Shown here: positions 34,901 to 44,964 of the stretch, piece by piece | Layout of the letters: every line of letters starts with the position of its first letter | Position numbering within the stretch: the first letter of the stretch is position 1 | Assembly: GCF_001428865.1 (NCBI RefSeq) | Contig: NZ_LMIV01000001.1 | Location: 2,169,997-2,233,996, forward strand | DNA length: 64,000 bases | Source: Sphingomonas sp. Root241 | Lineage (GTDB): Bacteria; Pseudomonadota; Alphaproteobacteria; Sphingomonadales; Sphingomonadaceae | Reading direction: 5' to 3' | Position numbers and translations under genes: made by a program | Notes under the pieces: model-generated | What the model saw: the letters and a program-made list of their open reading frames with translations, nothing else | What the model was told of the DNA's origin: nothing | Database searches by the model: none

Positions 34901-36544
34901 ATGCTTCGCCTGTCCGGACTCTACCTCCCGCTCGACCACCCGCCCGAGGCGATGCCCGAGGCCATCGCCAAACGCCTCGCCATCGGACCCGCCGAGCTGA
35001 AGGGCTATTCGGTCTATCGCCGGGGCAACGACGCGCGGCGGCGCAATGCCATCCATTTGGTCTACACGGTGGATGTCGTGCTCGCGGACGAAGCCGGGGT
35101 GCTGGCGCGCTTCGCCGGCGACAAGGACCTCAAGCCGACGCCCGACATGGCCTACAAGTTCGTGGCGCGGGCGCCGAAGGACTGGAATGGCCTCCGGCCC
35201 GTGGTGATCGGCGCGGGGCCGTGCGGGCTGTTCGCGGGGCTGATCCTCGCCCAGATGGGCTTCCGGCCGATCATCCTCGATCGGGGCAAGGTGGTGCGCC
35301 AGCGGACGAAGGATACCTGGGGCCTGTGGCGCCGGGGCGAGCTCAATCCGGATTCGAACGTCCAGTTCGGCGAGGGCGGCGCGGGCACCTTCTCCGACGG
35401 CAAGCTCTATTGCCGGGTCAAGGATCCGCGCTTCCTCGGCCGCAAGGTGCTGGAGGAGTTCGTGAAAGCCGGCGCGCCCGACGACATCCTCTGGGAAGCG
35501 CATCCGCATATCGGCACCTTCCGCCTCGTCACCATGGTCGAGAGCATGCGGGCCACGATCGAGGAACTCGGCGGCGAATATCGCTGGGAGACGCGGGTCG
35601 ACGATCTCGAATTGGAGCGCCTGCCCGACGGGCGCCAGAAATTGCGCGGGCTGCACCTGCATGACCTTGCTGAGGATAGGGGCAGCTTCCTCGAAGCCGA
35701 TCACGTCGTGCTCGCAGTGGGCCACAGCGCCCGCCCCACCTTCGAGATGCTCCACCGGCGCGGCGTGCATCTGGAGGCCAAGCCCTTTTCGATCGGCGTG
35801 CGGATCGAGCATCCGCAGAGCTGGATCGATCGCGCGCGCTTCGGCAAGTGCGCAGGGCACCCGGACCTCGGTGCAGCGGCGTACAGCCTCACGCATCACT
35901 GCGAGAACGGCCGAACAGTCTACAGCTTCTGCATGTGCCCTGGTGGGCGCGTGGTGGCGGCGACCTCGGAGGAAGGCCGCGTCGTCACCAACGGAATGAG
36001 CCAATATTCGCGCGCCGAGTTCAACGCCAATTCGGGGCTGGTCGTGGCGATCGATCCCGCGCGCGACTATCCGGGCGGACCGCTGGCGGGGATCGAACTC
36101 CAGCGCCACTGGGAGGACCTCGCATTCATCGCGGGCGGCTCCAATTATCACGCGCCGGGGCAAAAGGTCGGCGACCTGCTCGCCGGGCGCGCCTCGACCG
36201 AACTCGGCGAAGTCGTCCCCTCGTACAAGCCGGGGGTGAAGATGACCGATCTTTCGGCGTGTTTGCCCGGCTTCGTGATCGAGGCGTTCCGCGAGGCGCT
36301 CCCGGTGTTCGGACGCCAGATTGCCAATTACGACCATCCCGACGCGGTGATGACCGGCGTGGAGACGCGGACCTCGTCGCCGCTACGGATCACGCGCGGG
36401 GCGGACTTCCAGAGCCTCAATGTCGAACGGCTGTTCCCAGCAGGCGAAGGTGCGGGCTATGCCGGCGGCATCCTCTCCGCGGCGATCGACGGGATCAAGG
36501 CCGCCGAGGCCGTGGCGCGGAGCATGATGGGCGGGGTAGCCTGA
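34901..36544 (+). CDS. COG2509-type FAD-dependent dehydrogenase
   Basis: 547 residues. An N-terminal domain of about 95 residues precedes the dinucleotide motif VVIGAGPCGLFAGLILAQMG. Further features are NVQFGEGGAGTFSDGKLYCR, VVLAVGHSARPTFEMLHRRG and a C-terminal FAD-binding end FPAGEGAGYAGGILSAAIDG. The group is widespread and annotated as uncharacterised NAD(FAD)-dependent dehydrogenase; no substrate is established. Divergent from the sphingolipid genes, but there is no direct sequence link. Confidence 0.85.
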   Translation: MLRLSGLYLPLDHPPEAMPEAIAKRLAIGPAELKGYSVYRRGNDARRRNAIHLVYTVDVVLADEAGVLARFAGDKDLKPTPDMAYKFVARAPKDWNGLRPVVIGAGPCGLFAGLILAQMGFRPIILDRGKVVRQRTKDTWGLWRRGELNPDSNVQFGEGGAGTFSDGKLYCRVKDPRFLGRKVLEEFVKAGAPDDILWEAHPHIGTFRLVTMVESMRATIEELGGEYRWETRVDDLELERLPDGRQKLRGLHLHDLAEDRGSFLEADHVVLAVGHSARPTFEMLHRRGVHLEAKPFSIGVRIEHPQSWIDRARFGKCAGHPDLGAAAYSLTHHCENGRTVYSFCMCPGGRVVAATSEEGRVVTNGMSQYSRAEFNANSGLVVAIDPARDYPGGPLAGIELQRHWEDLAFIAGGSNYHAPGQKVGDLLAGRASTELGEVVPSYKPGVKMTDLSACLPGFVIEAFREALPVFGRQIANYDHPDAVMTGVETRTSSPLRITRGADFQSLNVERLFPAGEGAGYAGGILSAAIDGIKAAEAVARSMMGGVA

Positions 36545-36893
36545 ACGGCCGGAATTGGTGGTTAGCCGCGAAAGGTCACACTAGGGTCACACTGCCTGCA
36601 TGGTTCTAGCCGGCCGTGTTCCTGCGCAGACAATCCAGGATGGCATGGGCCGAGCAGCATTATACTCCTGCTTTCGCACGAGCAGGATGAAGGGGCCGTT
36701 ACGATATCAAAGAGCTGAATGAGGCTGTCAGACGAAATCCTACATTGCAAGCATGTCTGCAAATGGGTGGTCAGCGGACAAAACTCCTTCTCCCCTTGTG
36801 GGAGAAGGAAGGGGCCCGCTCGCAAAGCGAGTGGGAAGGATGAGGGGGGTGTCTGCAATTGGGCGCTAACTGCCATTCGTCCGAACGGCGCGT
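36545..36893. other. Gap with a palindromic repeat
   Basis: 349 bases between the convergent flavoprotein and epimerase genes. A hairpin of the CCTTCTCCC/GGGAGAAGG type (36786-36808) followed by CTCGC/GCGAG resembles the element at 31042-31206. A smaller dyad TCCTGCT/AGCAGGA lies near 36665. No gene recognised. Confidence 0.5.
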
Positions 36894-37799
36894 TCAGAGC
36901 AGCCCCTGATCGCGATACCAGGCCGCGGTCGCCGCCAGCCCCGCATTGGTCTCCACCTGCGGCTTCCATAAATCCACAGGCGGGCGGCGGGCGGAGTCGA
37001 TCACCCAATCCTCGTGGCAGAAATAGGCGACGCGATCGGGGGTGAGCTTGGCGCTCTTACCGCGGACCAGTCGATCGAGATGCGCGCCGGCCATCATCAG
37101 CGGGCGCGGCAGCGCGATCGTGGCGACGCGCTTGCCGATCGCACTGCCGATCGCCAGCCCGAATTCCTTGTGGCTCCAGCCATTTTCGCGGCCGTCGTCG
37201 CAATCGAACGACCGCCCCGCATTGTTGCCGCTGGCCAAAGCAAGCAGCAGCCGGCCGAGATCCCCGACCTCGATCACCGACAGGCGCCCACCCGGCGGCA
37301 GCAGGGCGATCCCCCTTTTCGCGAGCTTGAACAGCTCGAGCATCTCCATGTCGCCCGGTCCGTAGATCGCCGGCGGACGCACCATCGCGGTGTCGAGCAG
37401 CGAATCCTCGACCAGCCGCTCGGCCTCGGCCTTGGACCAGCCATAATCGGACATGCGGGGCTCGCGCGCGGCGAGCGACGAGACATGGACGAAACGCCGC
37501 ACGCCCGCGCCCTCGGCGGCGGCGAGCATGTTGCGGGTGCCATTGATGTTGCCGGCAGCGAAACCGGCGCGATTGGGCGCGTTGACCACGCCGGCGACGT
37601 GGATCACTGCGTCCGCCCCCTCACAGAGCCGATCGAGGGCGTCGGTGGCGTGCAGATCGCCGGGGACCCATTCGAGATGCGCCCGCTCCGCCTGCTCCCG
37701 CCGGGTGAGCGCGCGCACCGTATGCCCCGCCTCCACCGCCAGCGCGATCAGCCGCGATCCGACGAAACCGGTGCCGCCGGTGATCGCAAGCGTGCTCAC
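36894..37799 (-). CDS. NAD-dependent epimerase/dehydratase-family protein
   Basis: 301 residues from GTG 37799, which overlaps the proB stop (GTGA). The Rossmann motif TLAITGGTGFVGSRLIALAV opens the protein; the extended short-chain dehydrogenase signature is SSLAAREPRMSDYGWSKAEA with Tyr and Lys of YxxxK replaced by the spacing Y-G-W-S-K, which fits. It resembles complex I NDUFA9-like and other atypical SDR proteins more than sugar epimerases. Last gene of the obgE-small membrane protein-proB operon. Substrate unknown. Confidence 0.82.
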   Translation of the reverse strand: MSTLAITGGTGFVGSRLIALAVEAGHTVRALTRREQAERAHLEWVPGDLHATDALDRLCEGADAVIHVAGVVNAPNRAGFAAGNINGTRNMLAAAEGAGVRRFVHVSSLAAREPRMSDYGWSKAEAERLVEDSLLDTAMVRPPAIYGPGDMEMLELFKLAKRGIALLPPGGRLSVIEVGDLGRLLLALASGNNAGRSFDCDDGRENGWSHKEFGLAIGSAIGKRVATIALPRPLMMAGAHLDRLVRGKSAKLTPDRVAYFCHEDWVIDSARRPPVDLWKPQVETNAGLAATAAWYRDQGLL

Positions 37800-38902
37800 A
37801 GCAGCGCCATATGGCTGCGGTGGACCAGCGCCGATCGCGGGGCATAGCCGAGGATCTCGGCCTGCTCGTCGTTGCGGCGGCCGGCGATGCGGGCGGCATC
37901 GTCGCTCGGATATTCGGCGAGCCCGCGCGCGAGCGGGCGCCCCTCCGGCCCGGCGACCACCACCAGATCGCCGCGGACAAAATCGCCTTCGATCCGCGTG
38001 GCGCCGGCGGCGAGCAGGCTCTTGCCCCCCGCAAGCGCTTTCGCCGCGCCGGCATCGACATGGATCGTGCCGCGCGCGGTCAGCCCGCCCGCCAGCCACG
38101 CCTTCCGCGCCGGCGCGGCCTTCTCGGCAACGAACAAGGTGTGCCGCGCCTCGGCCGACAGCGGATGCTCGACCCGGCCCGAAGCGATGGCGAGATGTGC
38201 CCCCGCGGCATTGGCGATCCGCGCGGCGGCGATCTTCGAAACCATCCCCCCCGAACCCATGCCCGACGCCGATCCCTTGTCCGCCATCGCCTCGATCGCG
38301 CCGTCGATCCGCTCGACCCGCTCGATATGTTCGGCGCCGGGAAGCGCGGGATTGCGATCGTAAAGCCCATCGACGTCCGAGAGCAAAACCACGCCCTGCG
38401 CCCCCGCCGCCTGCGCCACCCGCGCGGCGAGCCGATCATTGTCGCCGAAGCGGATTTCCTCGGTCGCGACACTGTCATTCTCGTTGAGCACCGGAACCAC
38501 GCCGAGCCCCAGCAACCGATCCAGCGTCGCCGCGGCATTGAGATAGCGGCGGCGATCCTCGAGATCGTCGAGCGTCACCAGCATCTGCGCAGCGGTGAGG
38601 CCGTTGGCGCCCAGCGTCTCCGCCCAGACTTGGCTCAGCGCGATCTGCCCCGTAGCGGCCGCCGCCTGCGCGTCCTCGAGGCTGGCGCGCCCGCCCTTGG
38701 CCAGCCCGAGCCGCCGCGCACCCAGCGCGATCGCGCCCGACGAGACCACCGCGATCTGCTGTCCGGCCCGGACGCGCTCGGCGATATCGACGGCAATGCC
38801 CTCCAGCCAGCCGCGCCGCACCCCGCCCGCCGGATCGACGAGCAACGCCGAGCCGATCTTGACGATCAGGCGTGGGCAGGAGGAGGGGGGAAAGAGGGAC
38901 AT
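37796..38902 (-). CDS. proB: Glutamate 5-kinase
   Basis: 368 residues, the usual length of the long form. The amino acid kinase domain (about 10-260) has LIVKIGSALLVDPAG, AVVSSGAIALGARRLGL, VVPVLNENDSVATEEIRFGD, and GSGGMVSKIAAARIA; the C-terminal 100 residues form a PUA domain (GTIHVDAGAAKALAGGKSLL). It phosphorylates glutamate, the first step of proline synthesis. It overlaps the downstream epimerase gene by four bases; proA is not nearby. It follows a 62-codon membrane gene by 13 bases. Confidence 0.95.
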   Translation of the reverse strand: MSLFPPSSCPRLIVKIGSALLVDPAGGVRRGWLEGIAVDIAERVRAGQQIAVVSSGAIALGARRLGLAKGGRASLEDAQAAAATGQIALSQVWAETLGANGLTAAQMLVTLDDLEDRRRYLNAAATLDRLLGLGVVPVLNENDSVATEEIRFGDNDRLAARVAQAAGAQGVVLLSDVDGLYDRNPALPGAEHIERVERIDGAIEAMADKGSASGMGSGGMVSKIAAARIANAAGAHLAIASGRVEHPLSAEARHTLFVAEKAAPARKAWLAGGLTARGTIHVDAGAAKALAGGKSLLAAGATRIEGDFVRGDLVVVAGPEGRPLARGLAEYPSDDAARIAGRRNDEQAEILGYAPRSALVHRSHMALL

Positions 38903-38915
38903 GACCGAAGTGCTG

Positions 38916-39101
38916 CTAGCCTAGCGAAGAGGGAGCGAACCAGAACTTTTCAAGCAAGTTGCCGACAACCAAAAATGCGCTCGTTCCACCGAGCAACCAC
39001 CAGCCCGCATTGGCCCGCCGGCGATTGAGCAGAATTATCAGGACCGGAAATACGAAAACGACGAAAAAGCCGACGAGCACGGCGCCCCAGGTCAACGCCA
39101 T
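38916..39101 (-). CDS. Small membrane protein between obgE and proB
   Basis: 61 residues from ATG 39101 (a TTG three bases earlier is possible; GAGGGGGTG lies upstream). Two membrane segments: GAVLVGFFVVFVFPVLIILL and WWLLGGTSAFLVVGNLLEKF. It begins 14 bases after obgE and ends 13 bases before proB, so it is part of that transcript. No family recognised. Confidence 0.65.
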   Translation of the reverse strand: MALTWGAVLVGFFVVFVFPVLIILLNRRRANAGWWLLGGTSAFLVVGNLLEKFWFAPSSLG

Positions 39102-39115
39102 CAATCGTCACCCCC

Positions 39116-40171
<1,056 letters not shown>

Positions 40172-40321
40172 TCATATAGACGTTGCCGCCCATCCGTCAC
40201 CCCATGACGGGCAGTCGGTCGTTTCGGGGTGGCGCATAGCGGAACCGAGGGTATAGGCTCTTGCTTTATTGAGCGGCGCGCGTCGCGCCGGCAAGACAGG
40301 ACAAGGCGACCGCCGCACCGC

Positions 40322-41524
40322 ATGAATTCGATCGATCGCTACATGGCGCGGCTGATCGCGGTTCCGCTGATTTCGACGCTGTTGATCTCGGCGATGCTGC
40401 TCGTGCTCGATCGCATGCTGCGGCTGTTCGATTTCGTCGCCACGGAAGGCGGGCCGGTCAGCGTGGTGTGGCGGATGCTCGCCAACCTGCTTCCCGAATA
40501 TCTGGGCCTCGGCATTCCGATCGGACTGATGCTCGGCTGCCTGCTCGCCTTTCGCCGCCTCGCTACTTCGTCCGAGCTCGACGTGCTGCGTGCCGTAGGG
40601 ATCAGCTACACGCGGCTGCTGCGCGTACCCTATATGTACGCGATCGCGCTGGCGCTGCTGAACCTGACGATCGTCGGCTTCGTCCAGCCCTGGGCGCGCT
40701 ACAATTACGAGCAGCTCCGCTTCGAACTGCGCTCGGGCGCGCTCGGCGCCTCGATCAAGGTCGGCGAGTTCACCAGCTTCGGCAGCCGGATGACGCTGCG
40801 GATCGAGGGCAGCGAGAATCAGGGCCGCGATCTCTCGGGCATCTTCGTCCGCATGAGCACGAAGGATGGTCCGCTGGCGGTTACCGCCGAGCACGGCCAG
40901 TTCCTCCGCTCGGACGACCCCGACACGATCATCTTCCGGCTGACCAAGGGGACCTTGGTCCACACCGCCCAGGGCTCGCCGGTGCCGCGCGTGCTGACCT
41001 TCGACACGCACAATTTGCCGATCCCGCTGCCCAAATACGAGCAGTTCCGCAGACGCGGCGACAAGAATCTCGAGCTCACCCTCCCCGAGTTGGCAGTGAT
41101 CGGCAAGAGCGCGGGCGCCACCCAGGCGCAGCGCGCCACCAGCCGCGCCGCCTTCCACTTCCGCCTCGCTGAAGTGGTGTCGATGTTCCTGCTGCCGATG
41201 CTCGCCGCTGCGCTCGGCATCCCGCCCAAGCGCTCGACCTCGGCGCTCGGCGTGTTCCTGTCGATCGTGATGATCGTCACCTATCATAAGGTGAACGAAT
41301 ACGGGCAGTCGTTCGGCAGCCTCGGCAGGATCGATCCGATCATCGCCTTGTGGGTGCCGTTCGCGATTTTCGCGGGACTGGTGATCTGGATGTACCGCAC
41401 CGTGGCCTATGTGCCGGGCGGCCAACCGATCGGCGGCCTCGAAAAAGCTTTCGCCCAGCTGTGGCGCGCGATCCGCAAACGCCTGCCCGGCCGCCGCCGC
41501 AAGACCACGGAGGTCCCGGCATGA
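40322..41524 (+). CDS. lptF: Lipopolysaccharide export permease LptF
   Basis: 400 residues from ATG 40322 (MNSIDRYMARLIAVPLISTL). Six membrane segments in YjgP/YjgQ arrangement: three N-terminal, a long periplasmic beta-jellyroll (about 110-270), three C-terminal. Part of the LptB2FG ABC transporter that extracts the outer-leaflet glycolipid. In sphingomonads, where sphingolipids replace LPS, the cargo of this complex may be a glycosphingolipid; that is inference. The stop overlaps the lptG start by four bases. Confidence 0.93.
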   Translation: MNSIDRYMARLIAVPLISTLLISAMLLVLDRMLRLFDFVATEGGPVSVVWRMLANLLPEYLGLGIPIGLMLGCLLAFRRLATSSELDVLRAVGISYTRLLRVPYMYAIALALLNLTIVGFVQPWARYNYEQLRFELRSGALGASIKVGEFTSFGSRMTLRIEGSENQGRDLSGIFVRMSTKDGPLAVTAEHGQFLRSDDPDTIIFRLTKGTLVHTAQGSPVPRVLTFDTHNLPIPLPKYEQFRRRGDKNLELTLPELAVIGKSAGATQAQRATSRAAFHFRLAEVVSMFLLPMLAAALGIPPKRSTSALGVFLSIVMIVTYHKVNEYGQSFGSLGRIDPIIALWVPFAIFAGLVIWMYRTVAYVPGGQPIGGLEKAFAQLWRAIRKRLPGRRRKTTEVPA

Positions 41525-42618
41525 ACTGGGTCAATTTCTTCCCGTCGCGAACGATGTCGTTCTACATGGGCAAGATGTTCCTCGTGCGCACCTTCGCCAT
41601 CCTGGCGGCTTTGGTGCTCGTGCTCCAGGCGCTCGATCTGCTCAGCGAATCCGGCCGCATTCTCGCTGTCCCCGGCAATGGCGATGCCGAGGTCTGGCGT
41701 TATGTCGGGCTCCGCACGCCGGAGATCATCGCGCGCTTCCTGCCCTTTTCGGTGCTGCTCGGCACGATCCTCGCGCTGTCGCAGCTCAACCAGAACAGCG
41801 AAGTCATTGCGATGAAGGCGTCGGGGCTTTCGGCGCATCAGGTGCTGGCGCCGCTGATCCTCACGGCCCTCGGCGTCGCCGCGCTTTCCTTCGCCTTCAA
41901 CGAACGCGTCGTCAGCCGCGCGACTTCGACGCTCGAGCAATGGAAGAAAGTCGAATACGGCCCCCTGCCCATCGATCGCGGAGACCGGTCGAACGTCTGG
42001 GTGAAGGATGGCGACAATCTCATCGTCGTCGATCAGATTCGCGGCAAGGGCGACGCCGCCCAGCTCTATGGCGTCACCATATATGAGCGTACCGGCCAAT
42101 CGCTGCGTTCGATCCTGACCGCAAAGCACGGTACGCGCGACGGCGCCGGCTGGAAGGTCGATGGCGCGCAGCGCTTCGACGTAGGTGCGGGGACGCTGAC
42201 GCCGCTGGCGCCACTCCGCGTCGCAGGCGGCGTACGGCCCGACCAGTTCACGCTCAGCCACATCAATGCCGACGGCCTCTCTTTCCCCGCACTGCGCGAA
42301 GTGATCCATGATCTCGAGCTCGCCGGCCGCCCGACCAAGGCGCTCGAAGGATCGCTCTGGCACAAATTGTCGGGGCCGCTCTCTTCGGTGCTGATGCCGC
42401 TGCTCGGCGCGGTCGCGGCTTTTGGCATCGCGCGATCGGGCAAATTGTTCGTCCGCGCCGTTATCGGCATGGCGCTCGGCTTCCTCTATTTCGTCGCGGA
42501 CAATTTCGCGCTGGCGATGGGCAATCTCGGCGCCTACCCGCCCTTCCTCGCCGCCTGGGCGCCGTTCCTGCTGTTCCTGATGATCGGCGAAGCGGTGTTG
42601 CTGCGGACCGAGGAATAA
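41521..42618 (+). CDS. lptG: Lipopolysaccharide export permease LptG
   Basis: 365 residues starting inside the lptF stop (ATGA). Same fold as LptF: membrane segments near 22-40, 60-80, 100-125 and three at the C-terminus (FVRAVIGMALGFLYFVADNF). Partner of LptF in the LptB2FG transporter. The ORF is followed after four bases by a small gene of unknown function in the same transcript. Confidence 0.93.
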   Translation: MNWVNFFPSRTMSFYMGKMFLVRTFAILAALVLVLQALDLLSESGRILAVPGNGDAEVWRYVGLRTPEIIARFLPFSVLLGTILALSQLNQNSEVIAMKASGLSAHQVLAPLILTALGVAALSFAFNERVVSRATSTLEQWKKVEYGPLPIDRGDRSNVWVKDGDNLIVVDQIRGKGDAAQLYGVTIYERTGQSLRSILTAKHGTRDGAGWKVDGAQRFDVGAGTLTPLAPLRVAGGVRPDQFTLSHINADGLSFPALREVIHDLELAGRPTKALEGSLWHKLSGPLSSVLMPLLGAVAAFGIARSGKLFVRAVIGMALGFLYFVADNFALAMGNLGAYPPFLAAWAPFLLFLMIGEAVLLRTEE

Positions 42619-42622
42619 AGCC

Positions 42623-42970
42623 GTGGCCAAAGCGGACCGCCTCGACCGCCTGGACGCGCATCGCCTGGAACTGGAAACGGAATATACCGCCGAACTGATC
42701 GATGCGCTGCGGGTCACGGCCTTGGGGAAATGGGGCCTGTTCGACCATCAGGAGGATCGGCGGACACGCGAGGCCGTCGCGCCGGTCATCGACAAGCTGG
42801 GGGAGCTCGGTGACGCGATCGACAAGGCAAGAGCGCAGCTTGGCCTCAACCCGTTCGAACTCCAGCAGGAATTCCTCGCTTCGCGCGGCAAGCCGAGCCC
42901 ACAGGCCGTTGGCGAACCCAAACAGGCGCAGGCATGGCTCGATCGCCTCGCTGCGGCTGACGACGATTAG
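42623..42970 (+). CDS. Hypothetical helical protein downstream of lptG
   Basis: 115 residues, GTG start four bases after the lptG stop, so translationally coupled. Charged and helix-forming (ADRLDRLDAHRLELETEYTA, VIDKLGELGDAIDKARAQLG), no signal peptide or membrane segment. I do not recognise the family. Its place in the transcript suggests a role near envelope lipid export, but nothing in the sequence proves it. Confidence 0.6.
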   Translation: MAKADRLDRLDAHRLELETEYTAELIDALRVTALGKWGLFDHQEDRRTREAVAPVIDKLGELGDAIDKARAQLGLNPFELQQEFLASRGKPSPQAVGEPKQAQAWLDRLAAADDD

Positions 42971-43141
42971 CCTCGGCAGGTAGGCATAGCCGAGAGGCAT
43001 AGGGTTACAAATGCAAGATCGTGCAGATGTCGTATTTGTCCAATCGCGGGTGGGAACCACAGGTTAGACGCACACCCATCCACTGCGGCCGTGCGAGGTG
43101 CACGACGTCATGATGGTTGATCGGTGGCGGAGATCTGAACC

Positions 43142-43291
43142 GTGCGCAAACGCGTCTACAACCGCCTCCGGGCACTCTCGCCAAGCGCGATCAGGCAGAC
43201 GCTTGCTCGTTGGCTTGCGGCTCTCGACGCGGTGAGCCGGATGCTCTTCTCCGAACCGGAGTCAGGCCAGCCAAAGCGCCGTCAGTTCTGA
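43142..43291 (+). CDS. Possible 49-residue protein
   Basis: GTG start with GGAG nine bases upstream; most third positions are G or C as in neighbouring genes. The product RKRVYNRLRALSPSAIRQTL, ARWLAALDAVSRMLF, then a proline-rich tail is basic and helical. It could be a small gene or the end of a decayed one; no family recognised. Confidence 0.35.
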   Translation: MRKRVYNRLRALSPSAIRQTLARWLAALDAVSRMLFSEPESGQPKRRQF

Positions 43292-43388
43292 GGCTATCGC
43301 TGCACTGCGCTGGCTGAAGTCATTTGCTGCCAATCTGTCATTGTTCCCTTGCAACGTAGGATTGCGCCTGCTTGCCTCACCCTCTCGT

Positions 43389-43459
43389 CATCCCGGCCTC
43401 GAGCCGGGGTCCCGCTGCCGAGCAGAAGAAGCGGGATCCCGGCTCAAGGCCGGGATGAC
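43389..43459. repeat. Palindromic repeat with 29-base arms
   Basis: TCATCCCGGCCTCGAGCCGG... (43389-43417) pairs with 43431-43459 with 27 of 29 matches and a 13-base centre. The TCATCCCGGCC core is that of a repetitive extragenic palindrome common in alphaproteobacterial genomes. Confidence 0.75.
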
Positions 43460-43726
43460 TGTATTTTGTCGATGGTTGTCGATCTCTCCACCTGAGGGTG
43501 GGCGATCTCGCAACCGGCTCTTTGATATCGTCGGATCGATCCCCCTCCAGGATGCAGTCAACGCGCGCGAAGGCGTCGCGTCGGTGGCGCGTACCCGTCG
43601 CAAAGGAGCACGTCGTGTCAACCGCCTGGATTATTTATTGCCCTAAAAATAACGACTTACCACCTGTCAGTCGCCCGCGAAAACCGCAAACGAGTCAAGC
43701 ATGAGCCATTTGACTAGGAACAGAGT

Positions 43727-44830
43727 CTAGCGGCGCGCGCCCATCGTGCTGCGCGCCAGCTGGCCGACCAGTCCCGGCAGACCGGCATAGCTGGCCTTGT
43801 GATAGGGCGAATCCTGCTCGACCATCACGGTCAGGCGTCGATGCGCCGCACCGAGATTGTGGTACGGAACGCTTGGCAGCAGATGGTGCAGCGCGTGGTA
43901 GCGCAGGCCGACCGGCGCCCAGAGCGCAGGAAGCAAAGCCGGGGGCGGCACGTTGACGCTGTCGAGATACTGCGCCGTGACGGTCATCGCCTCGCCTTCA
44001 TTCTCCCAGAGATGCGCGACGAGCGTGCGGACCTGGTTGATCACCGTGATCGTGCCGATCACGCCGAGGAAGATCAGGAAGGCGCGCAGCGGGATCACGC
44101 CCGCGGCGGTGAGGCCGATCAGCGCGATTGCCCAGACGCTGGTCGCAGCTTCCTGCAACAGCCATTGAGTGCGGGCGGCACCCTCGGCCGGGCGGCGGCG
44201 GAAGGACGGGTTGATCACCAGCCCCGAATAGCGTTCGACCACCGGCTTGCGCAGCGCCGGAATGACCAACGAGAGCGGCGCGAGCAGCGCGTAGCGGATC
44301 AGCAGCCCGATCGGCGCCAGCGCGGCGATCAGCACGAACAAAGGCAGCGACCACGGTTTCATCAGCGCAAGCGGCAGATATTCGGGATCCTCGACCGTGC
44401 CGTAACGGGTACGGGCGTGGTGGAGATTGTGGACGCCCTCGTACATGAAGGACGGCACCATCAGCGGCACGCCGACGAGCAGGTTCCAGCCCAGCCGATA
44501 ACCCGGCACCGTGCTGTGCTTCATATGGGTGATCTCGTGGATGAAGCTGCCCGCGCGGTACAAAGCGAGCACCGCCACGAAGGCGGCAAGCAATGCAAGG
44601 CCGGGCGAGGTCAGCGTGATGGCCAGCGCCAGCGCGCCGTAACCGACGACGACCGAGGCGATCGTGTCGGCCCAATAGACGGCCGGCCGCGCCTTATGCA
44701 GGTCGCGTGCGATCTCGGCAGCGGCGCGCAGCATCGCCTTGTCGTCGGCGATGCGCCCCGCCGCGGTGCGCGCAACCGGGGCGTCGGGCGCCGCGACTTC
44801 GCGCAAATCCAGTGCGATAGAGCTGTTCAT
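43727..44830 (-). CDS. Membrane fatty acid desaturase
   Basis: About 367 residues from ATG 44830; an in-frame ATG at 44842 adds four. Three histidine clusters for the di-iron centre are present: HEITHMKH (about 115), HNLHHAR (about 150) and HALHHLLP (about 308), in a four-helix membrane protein. Such enzymes introduce double bonds in lipid acyl chains or hydroxylate carotenoids; the narrower group is unclear. The divergent neighbour is a GNAT-like gene, and no electron-transfer partner is nearby. Confidence 0.87.
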   Translation of the reverse strand: MNSSIALDLREVAAPDAPVARTAAGRIADDKAMLRAAAEIARDLHKARPAVYWADTIASVVVGYGALALAITLTSPGLALLAAFVAVLALYRAGSFIHEITHMKHSTVPGYRLGWNLLVGVPLMVPSFMYEGVHNLHHARTRYGTVEDPEYLPLALMKPWSLPLFVLIAALAPIGLLIRYALLAPLSLVIPALRKPVVERYSGLVINPSFRRRPAEGAARTQWLLQEAATSVWAIALIGLTAAGVIPLRAFLIFLGVIGTITVINQVRTLVAHLWENEGEAMTVTAQYLDSVNVPPPALLPALWAPVGLRYHALHHLLPSVPYHNLGAAHRRLTVMVEQDSPYHKASYAGLPGLVGQLARSTMGARR

Positions 44831-44964
44831 GGGTATTTCCATTGCCCGTAGATAGTGGCTCAATATGGGCAGCAACAGGGGCATAGCGGGCTCGGACAGG
44901 TTCCGCTTGACAAGCATGGCCCTCAGGCGGGACTTCGGCGCACCTCTGTCAAAGGCTCGCGTTC

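Larger units (their letters stand above)
42971..43726. other. Longest intergenic gap in the window
   Basis: 756 bases between a coding run on the plus strand and a minus-strand desaturase. It contains one possible 49-codon gene (43142-43291) and a 29-bp-arm palindrome (43389-43459); the rest, including an AT-richer end near 43640, shows neither gene nor clear terminator. A 14-base string CTCTTTGATATCGT recurs in the gap near 36703 in inverted form. Confidence 0.5.

Noticed and set aside
43122..43140. TGGCGGAGATCTGAACC as a tRNA-like end or attachment site matching tRNA-Ser
   Set aside because: Only a short part agrees with the tRNA 3' end (TGGCGGAGA), with no tRNA fold around it.
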